Source of the DNA: Williamsia sp. 1138
GTDB lineage: Bacteria; Actinomycetota; Actinomycetes; Mycobacteriales; Mycobacteriaceae
DNA length: 64,000 nt
Direction: 5' to 3'
NCBI RefSeq assembly: GCF_002095435.2
Contig: NZ_MJEJ02000050.1
Span: forward strand, 62,001 to 126,000
Position numbers and translations under genes: made by a program. Every line of letters begins with the position of its first letter. Position 1 is the stretch's first letter. The notes below the pieces were generated by a model. That model worked only from the letters and a program-made list of their open reading frames with translations. It ran no database searches and had not been told where the DNA came from. Positions 25,903 to 33,627 of the stretch are shown piece after piece.

Positions 25903-27252
25903 TCATGTCCGGCTGGGGGTGTCGTTGTTGTCAGAATTGTTGTCATCACGACGGTCGTTGTCGCGGTTGTCGGTCGGCGCATCGAGGTTCATCGGCGTCA
26001 CGTCCGCGGCGCTGGTGTCGACGGGTCGGGCCCAATCGCCGAGAACCGGAGGACCAACCAGCGGCAAAGGCCCGATCATCTCCTCAGCATTCTCCCTGGT
26101 GTGCAGATAGGACGCCGCTCGGTGTTCGCCGTTGGCGTCGCGACCGCCTCGTCCGGCTCCGCCGGGTGGGACCATCGGGGAGCCGCCACGCGTGGATGTT
26201 GCCGGGCCGGATCCCGGCGCTGCGCCGGTTCCGGCCGACGGTGTCGCGAGCGGAGTGATCGGCCGTCGGGCAAGCGGATTCGGCTCTGATCCGGCGCCGC
26301 CGATACCGCCCGCGCCACCTGCGCGCCCGCCGCCTCCACCACCGGAGCCACTGCCACCGGAGCCGTTGCCACCGCCGGTGCCGGCACGACTACCGAGCCC
26401 GCTCCCCGACTGGCCGCGAGCCGAGTTCAGCGCCGCATTGGTGGTGCCCGCCCCTGTTCCGCCGGCAGGGATGGGACTTCCGAATGCACCGTTCAGGGGG
26501 CCGGATCCCGGGCCCTCGGCGTCCGCGGCCGTCGTTTGCGCTGGGTTACCCAGGGACAGCGGGACGTCTCCGGCTGGGTCTCCACCGTACGAGATCTGCC
26601 CGGCACCCGGGCCGCCGGGTCCGCCCGGCCCACCCGGTCCTTGTGGTCCGCCGCCACCGGCCAACCCGCCGACGAGTCCCGAGTTGTTGTCACCTGAGCC
26701 GCTGCCGCCCGCACCAGTACCTGCGGTGGAGGTGTTGATCGGCTGGAAATCACCGCCCAACTGCGGGAGGGGCGGTGCCGAGTATTCCGGCATTGCGCTG
26801 TTCGCGCCGATCACAGGATTGCTGTAGACGTCCGTCATGGTCTTGGCGAGTTGTTGCTGTTGCTGAAAGCGCTCTGCCGCACTTTGGCTGGTGCCAAACT
26901 CGGCATCCAGATCAGCGACGCTCCCCTGAGTCGACGACAGGATGGACGAAATCGCACTGATCTGATCGGCAATCTTGATTCCGACAGCCGCCGAGTCATC
27001 CATGTGCCTGATACCGGCGATCGTCGCATGCCGCGACCCGGTGACAGATTCACCATGGAAATCACCCTCGGGGTACAGCGCAGCAAGCTTGGCGTAGTAC
27101 ATATCCGCAGCGAGGGTGATGCGAGATGCAATCAGGCGAATGGCCTCAGCGTCCGCGCTTGCCGAACTCGGGTCCATTCCGGCGCAGATGCGCTTCATCT
27201 CATCGATCGCATGACTGATCCAGTCCGTCTGACCTATGCCCTTAGGCGCCAT
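25903..27252 (-). CDS. EspB/PPE-like ESX substrate candidate with Gly/Pro-rich tail
   Basis: A 449-residue protein with two parts. Residues 1-150 are predicted helical and rich in Ala, Gln and Asp, like the helical bundle of ESX-secreted proteins. From about residue 175 to 400 it is an extremely Gly/Ser/Pro-rich low-complexity tail (GPGGPGGPGGPGAG), followed by a charged Asp/Arg-rich end (TDNRDNDRRDDNNSDNND). This layout recalls EspB and long PPE proteins, but I see no clear YxxxD secretion motif at a fixed place. It is the last gene of a minus-strand cassette with a DUF3558-like lipoprotein and a small helical protein. Function unknown. Confidence 0.6.
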   Translation of the reverse strand: MAPKGIGQTDWISHAIDEMKRICAGMDPSSASADAEAIRLIASRITLAADMYYAKLAALYPEGDFHGESVTGSRHATIAGIRHMDDSAAVGIKIADQISAISSILSSTQGSVADLDAEFGTSQSAAERFQQQQQLAKTMTDVYSNPVIGANSAMPEYSAPPLPQLGGDFQPINTSTAGTGAGGSGSGDNNSGLVGGLAGGGGPQGPGGPGGPGGPGAGQISYGGDPAGDVPLSLGNPAQTTAADAEGPGSGPLNGAFGSPIPAGGTGAGTTNAALNSARGQSGSGLGSRAGTGGGNGSGGSGSGGGGGGRAGGAGGIGGAGSEPNPLARRPITPLATPSAGTGAAPGSGPATSTRGGSPMVPPGGAGRGGRDANGEHRAASYLHTRENAEEMIGPLPLVGPPVLGDWARPVDTSAADVTPMNLDAPTDNRDNDRRDDNNSDNNDTPSRT

Positions 27253-27343
27253 ACTGTCCCCCGATTCTCACGGTCAGCGTCTCCGCCAGCGCTTGACTGA
27301 GTCTGGAGTCTATGACATCCGCCGCTCAGAAGGCTGGCTGACG

Positions 27344-27961
27344 TCACTCAGGAATTTTGTCTATGTAGGCGCTGGTGAAATCGATGGCGAGTTTGCATGT
27401 ATCAATCGTCGTTCCCTTGGCAGACGTCGAAGGAATGATATGGGTAACGACCGCCGCAGAGCCCGATTGAACGTATGTTGAACACGCCTTCGAAGTTCCG
27501 TGGACCAGTGAAAAGAACCCAACCACTCTGTCTTCAACCGCGAAGTCTGAGTGCCAGTCATTCTCAATGGTGCCCCTCTTGTAGGCCTCAAGGGATTGCG
27601 AATTAGTCACCAACTGGCTCATAGAAAAAGAGTCAGGCATGGTCCAACTGCATCCTCGTATTCCTTGACCGTTCACTAACGCAGCGTCTTCTATCTCCCG
27701 CGGATCCACCTGAAATCGGCGCAACTCCTCGTCAGAGAAAGCGACGCAGGGCTCGTACGAAGTACCATCATTCGACGGGTTCCATCGGTTGGGAAAACGA
27801 TTCTCGAATGGCAAGCTGACTGGTGTAGCCGCCGTTGAGGTAGGTGTCGCGCTGGTACTCCCCAAAAGTTCGGCGGGTACTGCACGCGTATCGGTTGTAT
27901 CTACCTGACAAGCAATTAGTAGAGGAAGAAGAGCGAGAGCAAGAAGAATCCTACGACGCAT
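27344..27961 (-). CDS. DUF3558-like lipoprotein
   Basis: A 205-residue secreted lipoprotein. The signal peptide is MRRRILLALALLPLLIAC, with the lipobox LIAC giving a lipidated Cys18. The mature part has the DUF3558 pattern: a CVAFSDEELRRF stretch, GIRGCSWTM and cysteines able to pair. Codon use is unlike the neighbours (leucine as CTT and CTA, many AAT, ATT and TGT), and the local base composition is clearly less GC-rich. It overlaps the upstream small gene by 11 bp. DUF3558 proteins are common beside ESX-type genes in Mycobacteriales; their role is unknown. Confidence 0.72.
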   Translation of the reverse strand: MRRRILLALALLPLLIACQVDTTDTRAVPAELLGSTSATPTSTAATPVSLPFENRFPNRWNPSNDGTSYEPCVAFSDEELRRFQVDPREIEDAALVNGQGIRGCSWTMPDSFSMSQLVTNSQSLEAYKRGTIENDWHSDFAVEDRVVGFFSLVHGTSKACSTYVQSGSAAVVTHIIPSTSAKGTTIDTCKLAIDFTSAYIDKIPE

Positions 27962-28274
27962 CGTGGTAGTCGTTTGTCGATTCCAGATCAGCCGAACTCA
28001 AACTCGCCTTTGCTAAACGGCATTGCGTGGCAAGAGACCGCATGTAGTCCGATTCAGACTTAATGGCGCCGGAGAAGGAGCTGACTCCGCCGTCAGCGAG
28101 GACCATCCGAAGGTTCTCGATCGTCCCGATACCCTCTGCACATTCGCCAGCCCAATTTGTGGTCAAAATGTTCGCCAGGCTCTCGTGCTCCTCGTCAAGC
28201 GCCTTCGCGAACACCTCCGCCGCCTCAGCCAGTGCGTCCCACTGCTCGTTGGTGAACTTCACTTCATCAGTCAC
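27951..28274 (-). CDS. Small helical protein, WXG100-like candidate
   Basis: A 107-residue, mostly helical, acidic protein. A helix, a TTNWAGECAEG turn (a W-x-G type pattern near residue 42) and a second helix resemble the helical hairpin of ESX small secreted proteins, though it is not a canonical WXG100 sequence. It is the first gene of the three-gene minus-strand cassette and overlaps the lipoprotein gene by 11 bp. It shares the lower GC content. An intracellular partner of the EspB-like protein is another possibility. Confidence 0.55.
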   Translation of the reverse strand: MTDEVKFTNEQWDALAEAAEVFAKALDEEHESLANILTTNWAGECAEGIGTIENLRMVLADGGVSSFSGAIKSESDYMRSLATQCRLAKASLSSADLESTNDYHDAS

Positions 28275-28354
28275 GACTCCCCCTCGCTCGAACCCCTGCG
28301 ATACACCCCACGCCAGAGATAGGACGTTAGCGGATCGCGATCGGTTCCAACAGA

Positions 28355-28403
28355 CAGCACTGAGCGCGACACCAGAAACGTTCTGATGCCGTGCTCAGTG
28401 CTG
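28355..28403 (-). terminator. Nested hairpin terminator after the DUF222 gene
   Basis: An 11-bp perfect stem, CAGCACTGAGC (28355-28365) with its complement at 28393-28403, encloses a second small stem CAGAA-ACG-TTCTG (28373-28385). It starts 11 bp past the minus-strand DUF222/HNH stop at 28414 and lies upstream of the ESX-like cassette. Confidence 0.6.
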
Positions 28404-28413
28404 GTGGGCTTTA

Positions 28414-29982
28414 TCAGCCCTGCTCAGGCGGGTCGGCGGCCTTGCCACCATGGCTGCCATCATCGCTGCCGCCGTCGTCAGGCGGGGTGGGCGGTGGTGG
28501 GAGTTGGAGTTGGTCTTCGCGTTCTTCGAGTGCCGCTTGGCGCTGGGCGAGGATCTCGATCCAGGCTGCTTCGATGCTCTCGTTGACGTGATGGGCCCGG
28601 TTGACCCGGGGTTTTTGCTCCGGATCGACGTAGACCGGTGGTATCCATGCCACCCGGCCTGTGTCGGGTCCTTCGGTGATCATCACTGTCGCCCATTTGC
28701 CGGGCCCAATCATCCGGTGATGCGGCACGCAGGCCGGGGTCAGGGAGTCGATATCGGTCAGGCCACCGTCGATCCACGCCAGCACGTGATGGAACTCGGC
28801 CCACGTCGCGGGCATCCGGCAGCCCGAAAAGCTACATCCCCGATCGCGGGCGATGATCGCCAACCTCTGCTCGAGTTGCGCGACCCGTTTGGCCCGCGCG
28901 AAGTACAGCACCGCCGCCGAATGGTTCTCGAACACCGCCAGCGACTTGTCCGATCGCGCCGCCAGATCCAGCAGATCCTTGACGGGGATGTCGACCCCGG
29001 ACGCCGTGGTCGCGACCCCCGCCGCCTCCTCGAGTTGCTGCTTGGTGAGGTTGACGATGATCTGCACCGGCAACCCTCGATGGGATTTTCCGAGCAGGTT
29101 GCATTCGAGAATGGTCTTCAGGATCGCTTTGAGTGCGTCGTGGCGCCGCTGCCCGAGGCTGCGGGTGTCGCGTTGGGCGGCGGCCTCGATCAACTGCCCG
29201 TCCTGGGCGGGGTCGTCTATCGCACCCGATGGGCTGTCCGGGTCGGCCGGATTGTTCATCCCCGGCGCCGCCCACACATCCATCACCGTCTCGAGCATCG
29301 CGTACGTCTGCGGATCAAGCCGACCGGTGACGGTGGCCATGAAGTCCACACCTTGCGACCCTTTGGTGAACGTGCGTTTGCGGGCGCGATCGGCATCATC
29401 GGTCAACGACCCATCTGGATCGACCCGCGCGAGGATGTCGCGGCCCGACTCTTTGAGCTCGGTCGGGTCTTTGTCCCTGGCATCGTCAGACATCCACTGG
29501 TCGACCACATCGAACACATCCGGACCGGCTTTCGATGGGATCTCCTTGCGCACATCCAAGATCACCCCGACATGGGCAAACCCGATCGCACCCTCCGCCC
29601 ACGCGCGGGCCGTCGCTGGGCACTTCGCCGGCAGCTGCTCACCCTGCAAGGTATGGAACTTCGCGACCGCTTCCATCGCCCTCGTCCGCTCACCGGTCGC
29701 GCCCTTGCTCAGCCGCAACTCCTTGCGCGCGAACCCGAACAACGACGGATACCCCGCCTTGACGAACGACGACCGATCGGAGACCTCCAACAGCCGATCA
29801 AGCCCAACGAACTCCAACTTCCGGGAAATTCGTTCATGCACCCGCACAAGCTCATTGAGCTGAACATCATCAAGATCAGACGAACCCGCGTCAGCAATCT
29901 CCGCCAACAACACTTCCAGCTCGAGATACTTACCGACCAGGACAGGGACAACCGGTAAATCAGTAGACGAAGAGTCAGCCAT
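28414..29982 (-). CDS. DUF222 / HNH endonuclease-domain protein (13E12 family)
   Basis: A 522-residue protein with a long DUF222 helical region and a C-terminal HNH nuclease motif. The motif is built from CSFSGCRMPATWAEFHH, the LTPACVPHH stretch and the zinc cysteines in between. Members occur in many near-identical copies in mycolic-acid actinobacteria and resemble the M. tuberculosis 13E12 repeat proteins; their biological role is unsettled. I chose ATG 29982 because GGGGGGACTTCGG precedes it; ATG 30027 or 30135 would extend the N-terminus. Not shown to be mobile here: no flanking repeats of the gene itself were seen. Confidence 0.88.
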   Translation of the reverse strand: MADSSSTDLPVVPVLVGKYLELEVLLAEIADAGSSDLDDVQLNELVRVHERISRKLEFVGLDRLLEVSDRSSFVKAGYPSLFGFARKELRLSKGATGERTRAMEAVAKFHTLQGEQLPAKCPATARAWAEGAIGFAHVGVILDVRKEIPSKAGPDVFDVVDQWMSDDARDKDPTELKESGRDILARVDPDGSLTDDADRARKRTFTKGSQGVDFMATVTGRLDPQTYAMLETVMDVWAAPGMNNPADPDSPSGAIDDPAQDGQLIEAAAQRDTRSLGQRRHDALKAILKTILECNLLGKSHRGLPVQIIVNLTKQQLEEAAGVATTASGVDIPVKDLLDLAARSDKSLAVFENHSAAVLYFARAKRVAQLEQRLAIIARDRGCSFSGCRMPATWAEFHHVLAWIDGGLTDIDSLTPACVPHHRMIGPGKWATVMITEGPDTGRVAWIPPVYVDPEQKPRVNRAHHVNESIEAAWIEILAQRQAALEEREDQLQLPPPPTPPDDGGSDDGSHGGKAADPPEQG

Positions 29983-30081
29983 CCGAAGTCCCCCCCAGAC
30001 CCTCGATCGAACGCTTTCTCCAATCATAGCAACACTTTTCGACTCTGACGAATGCTTGTTCGAGTCGTTCCGTTCACATAG

Positions 30082-30150
30082 TTCGCGCCACCCACACACA
30101 TACGCGCCACCTACAACCGGCGCGAACGTACGCAAGTGGCGCGAATTTGT
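30082..30150 (+). repeat. 69-bp GCGCCA hairpin repeat, copy 1
   Basis: It consists of four half-sites: TTCGCGCCAC and TACGCGCC pointing inward from the left, then GGCGCGAACG and GTGGCGCGAA pointing inward from the right. The outer pair is a perfect 10-bp inverted repeat. The sequence ends in GTGGCGCGAATTTGT exactly at the aminotransferase stop codon. Copy 2 at 31506-31574 has the same orientation, the same internal spacing and about 52 of 69 identical bases (counted by hand). Confidence 0.75.
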
Positions 30151-31346
30151 CAGTGCGACAAATCCTCTCGGTTCGAAGCCGCGACGGCGACCGCCAGCCG
30201 ACGCACACCCTCGACGAGCTCTTCGGGCGTCAGCGTTGCAAAGCTCAACCGTAGGCAGTCGCTGAAATCAGCTTCCACACCAAATGCCGCTCCAGGAACG
30301 AAGGCGACCCCGGCCGCCACCGCATGCAACAGCAATCCCGAGGTGTCGACCCCAGGCATGCGCACCCAACAGAACATCCCGCCTTCCGGCTCGGCGAACG
30401 TCACCCGTTCGCCGAATGTGCCTCGCAGCACTGACGCCAAAGCCGCTGCCCGCGAACCGTACTCCTGCCGAATGACACCGACGTGTTCAGCGAACCACGT
30501 CTGGTCACCCAGCAGTTCCGCGACAACCAACTGACTGAATGTGGACCCGCACAGATCGGCGCCTTGGCGTAGGCGCTCCACCAAACGGATCACGTCGGGC
30601 GGGCCGCTCATCCATCCCACCCGCAGCGCAGGTGCCAACACCTTCGAGGCGCTACCCAGCAGAACCACCCGATCACTGTGCGCAGCAATAGGTTCGATGC
30701 CTTGTCCTGTGAACCTGAGCTGTCCGTACGGGTCGTCCTCGATGATCAGGAAACCGTATTCTTCTGCCAGCCGCGCCAGCTCGATCCGCGTCGATTCGGA
30801 CGTCGACACACCCGCCGGGTTGTGGAAGTTGCTCACCGTATGGATGATCCGTGGCCGTTCGCCGGCTTCGAGCCATCGGCGCAACAACTCGACGTCGACA
30901 CCGTGCGCAGTGATCGGCAGAGCTCGTATCCGAGCTCGCACCGACTGGAAGACCTGCAACGCACCGACATACACGGGATCATCGACCACCACCAGGTCGC
31001 CGGGGTTCAGCAGAGCGTGCGCCAGCAAGAACAGCGCCTGCTGCGATCCGTGGGTCAACAGCACCTGCTCCACATCGCGCGATCCGACATAGTCGGCCAC
31101 GACCTCACGGCACGACATCACGCCGGCGCTCACCGTGTATTGCAGTGAGGCCGGATCGGCACTCACACGGGCCGCGGTGTCAGAGATCCGCTGCGCCGGA
31201 ATCAGTTCCGTCGCCGGCAGACCACCGGCCAGGCTCAGGACGTCCGGCCGCTCGGTCAGTTTCAACAGATCACGGATGGCCGAGCCGCGGATGTTGGCCA
31301 CTGCGTGGGACGGCGCATATGCAGAATCAAGGATCATCACAACCAC
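30150..31346 (-). CDS. PLP-dependent aminotransferase, 2-aminoadipate/kynurenine type
   Basis: A 398-residue fold-type I aminotransferase of the class I/II, MocR-catalytic-domain group without the DNA-binding domain. Visible blocks are SLAGGLPATELIP near the N-terminus, VSNFHNPAG, EDDPYGQLRF, and the PLP-binding lysine in GSASKVLAPALRVGW. LysN- and AADAT-like enzymes with this pattern act on 2-aminoadipate, kynurenine or branched/aromatic amino acids. The start could be ATG 31346 or ATG 31337. It is a single gene enclosed by two copies of a 69-bp hairpin repeat and does not belong to the lpdA block found in M. tuberculosis, so it may have been inserted. Confidence 0.85.
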   Translation of the reverse strand: MVVMILDSAYAPSHAVANIRGSAIRDLLKLTERPDVLSLAGGLPATELIPAQRISDTAARVSADPASLQYTVSAGVMSCREVVADYVGSRDVEQVLLTHGSQQALFLLAHALLNPGDLVVVDDPVYVGALQVFQSVRARIRALPITAHGVDVELLRRWLEAGERPRIIHTVSNFHNPAGVSTSESTRIELARLAEEYGFLIIEDDPYGQLRFTGQGIEPIAAHSDRVVLLGSASKVLAPALRVGWMSGPPDVIRLVERLRQGADLCGSTFSQLVVAELLGDQTWFAEHVGVIRQEYGSRAAALASVLRGTFGERVTFAEPEGGMFCWVRMPGVDTSGLLLHAVAAGVAFVPGAAFGVEADFSDCLRLSFATLTPEELVEGVRRLAVAVAASNREDLSH

Positions 31347-31442
31347 ACTCCAGAAGAAGACGACGGGAATTACGACAGGAGGTGATGAGTGTGGTCACCG
31401 AACAACGGCTCAGGTGTACGCCGCTACTGCAAGTAGGCTAAC

Positions 31443-31484
31443 CCCAGCTGCTCGAAGTATGAAATGACTATCCCACCAGCTGGG
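31443..31484. promoter_or_regulatory. Spaced inverted repeat upstream of the aminotransferase
   Basis: CCCAGCTG at 31443-31450 and CAGCTGGG at 31477-31484 are perfect inverted 8-mers 26 bp apart; the right one is itself part of TCCCACCAGCTGGGA. They lie about 100 bp upstream of the minus-strand aminotransferase start and could be paired operator sites. Confidence 0.35.
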
Positions 31485-31505
31485 ATTCGCGAGTGAACCA
31501 CAAAA

Positions 31506-31574
31506 TACGCGCCACTAGCACGCGTACGCGCCGGTTGTACCTGGCGCGAACGCCGGCAGGTGGCGCGAATTTGT
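31506..31574 (+). repeat. 69-bp GCGCCA hairpin repeat, copy 2
   Basis: Same four half-site architecture as copy 1: TACGCGCCAC, TACGCGCC, then GGCGCGAACG and GTGGCGCGAATTTGT, with identical spacing. It ends 13 bp before the lpdA stop codon (minus strand, 31588). Both copies therefore lie just past a minus-strand stop, which suggests a 3'-end processing or termination function as an alternative to a mobile origin. Confidence 0.75.
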
Positions 31575-31587
31575 TGGCGGACCGACC

Positions 31588-33009
31588 TCAGTCCAGGTCG
31601 TCGTGCCGAACCAGCTGCCGCGCGGCCTCGGTCACCGATCCGGACAGGGAGGGGTATACCGAGAACGTCTGCGCCAGGTCGCTCACCATCAGCTTGTTCT
31701 GCACGGACAACGCGATAGGCAGGATCAGTTCGGACGCGTTGGGTGCGACCACGACTCCACCGATCACCACACCGGTCGCGGGCCGACAGAAGATCTTGAC
31801 GAATCCCCGTCGCAGACCACTCATCTTGGCGCGTGGGTTAGTAGCCAACGGCAGCATTACGGTCCTCGCCGGGTATTCGCCGGAGTCGATGGCCGCCTGG
31901 GTCACGCCGACGGTGGCGATCTCTGGACGAGTGAAGATCGCCGACGCGACTGTTTTGAGCTTGATCGGGGTCACGCCCTCACCGAGCGAGTGGTACATCG
32001 CGATACGTCCCTGCATCGCCGCAACCGACGCCAGCGGCAGCAGTCCCGTGCAGTCGCCGGCTGCGTAGATCCCCGGGATCGATGTCCGCGACACCCGGTC
32101 GACCTGGAGGTATCCACCGCGCGCCAATTCGATGCCCACAGCTTCCAGGCCCAGTCCGCTGGTGTTCGGCACTGAACCCACCGTCATCAGACAGTGAGAG
32201 CCCTCCACCGTCCGCCCGTCGGCGAGATGCACGATCACGCCGTCGGTGGTCCGCTCGACCCGGTCGGCGCGGGCATGCTTGACGAGCTTGACGCCACGCT
32301 CGGCGAGCACGTCCTCGAGAACCAGCGCTGCATCCTCGTCTTCGCCGGGCAGAACCCGGTCCCGACTGGACACCATCGTCACCTGCACGCCGAGCTCGGT
32401 GTAGGCGTGCACGAACTCGGCACCGGTCACGCCGGAGCCGACGACGACGAGGTGCTCAGGGAAGTCGTTCAGGTCGTACATCTGCCGCCAGTTCAGAATT
32501 CGCTCGCCGTCCGGCTCGGCACCGGGGACGACACGCGGCGACGCGCCGGTGGCGACCAACACCACATCCGCCTCGAGGATCTCCTCGGGGCCATCGGTGC
32601 CGTCCAGCTCGAACGGGGTTGCCACCACGCGGTGCCTGGCGGCGAACCCGACCTCGGGTTCGGTCAGCCGACCCCGCCCGTGGATGATCCGCACGCCTTC
32701 GGTGAGGAGCCTGGACCGGATGTCCGCGGACTGCGCGAAAGCAAGGTCGCGGACGCGTTCGTGAATCTGCGGCAGCGACACCAGCGCGCCGTCGTACTTC
32801 AGGTTGATCCCCAGGTCAACAGCTCTGCGCACCTCGGTTCGGATCCCCGCCGAGGCGATGAACGTCTTCGACGGAACGCAGTCCCACAGCACACAGGCAC
32901 CGCCCATGGCGTCGCTGTCGACCACGGTGATGTCGGCGCCGTAGCTGGCCGCGGCGAGGGCCGCTTCGTAGCCGGCCGGTCCTCCGCCGATGATCACGAT
33001 CTTTGTCAT
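31588..33009 (-). CDS. lpdA: NAD(P)H quinone / flavoprotein disulfide reductase LpdA
   Basis: A 473-residue enzyme of the lipoamide dehydrogenase superfamily. It has the FAD motif GGGPAGYEAALAA at the start, the second nucleotide motif VVGSGVTGAEFVHAYTELG, the GIYAAGDCTGLLPLASVAAM block and the dimerisation domain. Its neighbours correspond to M. tuberculosis Rv3303c (LpdA), which is a quinone reductase rather than a lipoamide dehydrogenase. Here Cys39 and Cys44 (CVLWDC) restore a C-x4-C pair, whereas I recall Ala at the first position in the M. tuberculosis protein. Disulfide reductase activity is therefore possible. Confidence 0.92.
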   Translation of the reverse strand: MTKIVIIGGGPAGYEAALAAASYGADITVVDSDAMGGACVLWDCVPSKTFIASAGIRTEVRRAVDLGINLKYDGALVSLPQIHERVRDLAFAQSADIRSRLLTEGVRIIHGRGRLTEPEVGFAARHRVVATPFELDGTDGPEEILEADVVLVATGASPRVVPGAEPDGERILNWRQMYDLNDFPEHLVVVGSGVTGAEFVHAYTELGVQVTMVSSRDRVLPGEDEDAALVLEDVLAERGVKLVKHARADRVERTTDGVIVHLADGRTVEGSHCLMTVGSVPNTSGLGLEAVGIELARGGYLQVDRVSRTSIPGIYAAGDCTGLLPLASVAAMQGRIAMYHSLGEGVTPIKLKTVASAIFTRPEIATVGVTQAAIDSGEYPARTVMLPLATNPRAKMSGLRRGFVKIFCRPATGVVIGGVVVAPNASELILPIALSVQNKLMVSDLAQTFSVYPSLSGSVTEAARQLVRHDDLD

Positions 33010-33137
33010 TTCAGGTCAACTCCCTGGGGTGTCGGATGGGCCTGATGGGCTGTCGGCGGGGGTGTCGCCACGTGTCGAATCTAGTCGATCACCCTTCCCG
33101 CTTTCCCGATGGGGAGCAGACCATCTAGGCTCCTCCC

Positions 33138-33626
33138 GTGCCGATTTATGCCGCGTACGGATCAAACATGCACCCCGAGCAGATGCTCGAGCGGGCTCCA
33201 CACTCGCCGATGGCGGGAACAGGGTGGCTGTACGGATGGCGGCTGACCTTCGGCGGCGGTGACATCGGCTGGGAAGGCGCCCTCGCCACGGTCACCGAGG
33301 ACCGTGACGATCCCGACGCCCGCGTGTTCGTGGTGCTCTACGACGTCACCGAGGACGACGAGGGCAGCCTGGACCGCTGGGAGGGATCCGAGCTCGAGAT
33401 CCACCGCAAGATCCGGGCCCGCATCCACACCGCGAACGGCCCGGTCCTGGCATGGCTGTACGTGCTCGACGCGTTCGAGGGCGGTCTGCCCTCGGCCAGG
33501 TATCTCGGAGTGATGGCCGAGGCCGCAGAAATCGCCGGCGCCCCGGACGACTACGTCCATCAACTCCGTCTCCGCGAATCCCGGAATGTCGGTCCCGGCC
33601 CAGAATCTCCCTCAGCGGAGTCCTGA
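33138..33626 (+). CDS. Gamma-glutamylcyclotransferase-like (AIG2/GGCT) protein
   Basis: A 162-residue protein that begins with the GGCT signature (IYAAYGSNMHPEQM) and has the conserved acidic residue in the DEGSLDRWEG stretch. Family members form 5-oxoproline from gamma-glutamyl peptides, but many bacterial ones are uncharacterised. It is divergent from lpdA with 128 bp between, as at Rv3303c/Rv3304 in M. tuberculosis, and convergent with the amidohydrolase pair (stop 33628). The TAGGCT just upstream of 33138 could be a -10 element. Confidence 0.85.
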   Translation: MPIYAAYGSNMHPEQMLERAPHSPMAGTGWLYGWRLTFGGGDIGWEGALATVTEDRDDPDARVFVVLYDVTEDDEGSLDRWEGSELEIHRKIRARIHTANGPVLAWLYVLDAFEGGLPSARYLGVMAEAAEIAGAPDDYVHQLRLRESRNVGPGPESPSAES

Positions 33627-33627
33627 T

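Noticed and set aside
28450-29958. 502-residue plus-strand frame opposite the DUF222/HNH gene
   Set aside because: The HNH and DUF222 motifs are on the minus strand, and the plus frame shows only complementary-strand bias.
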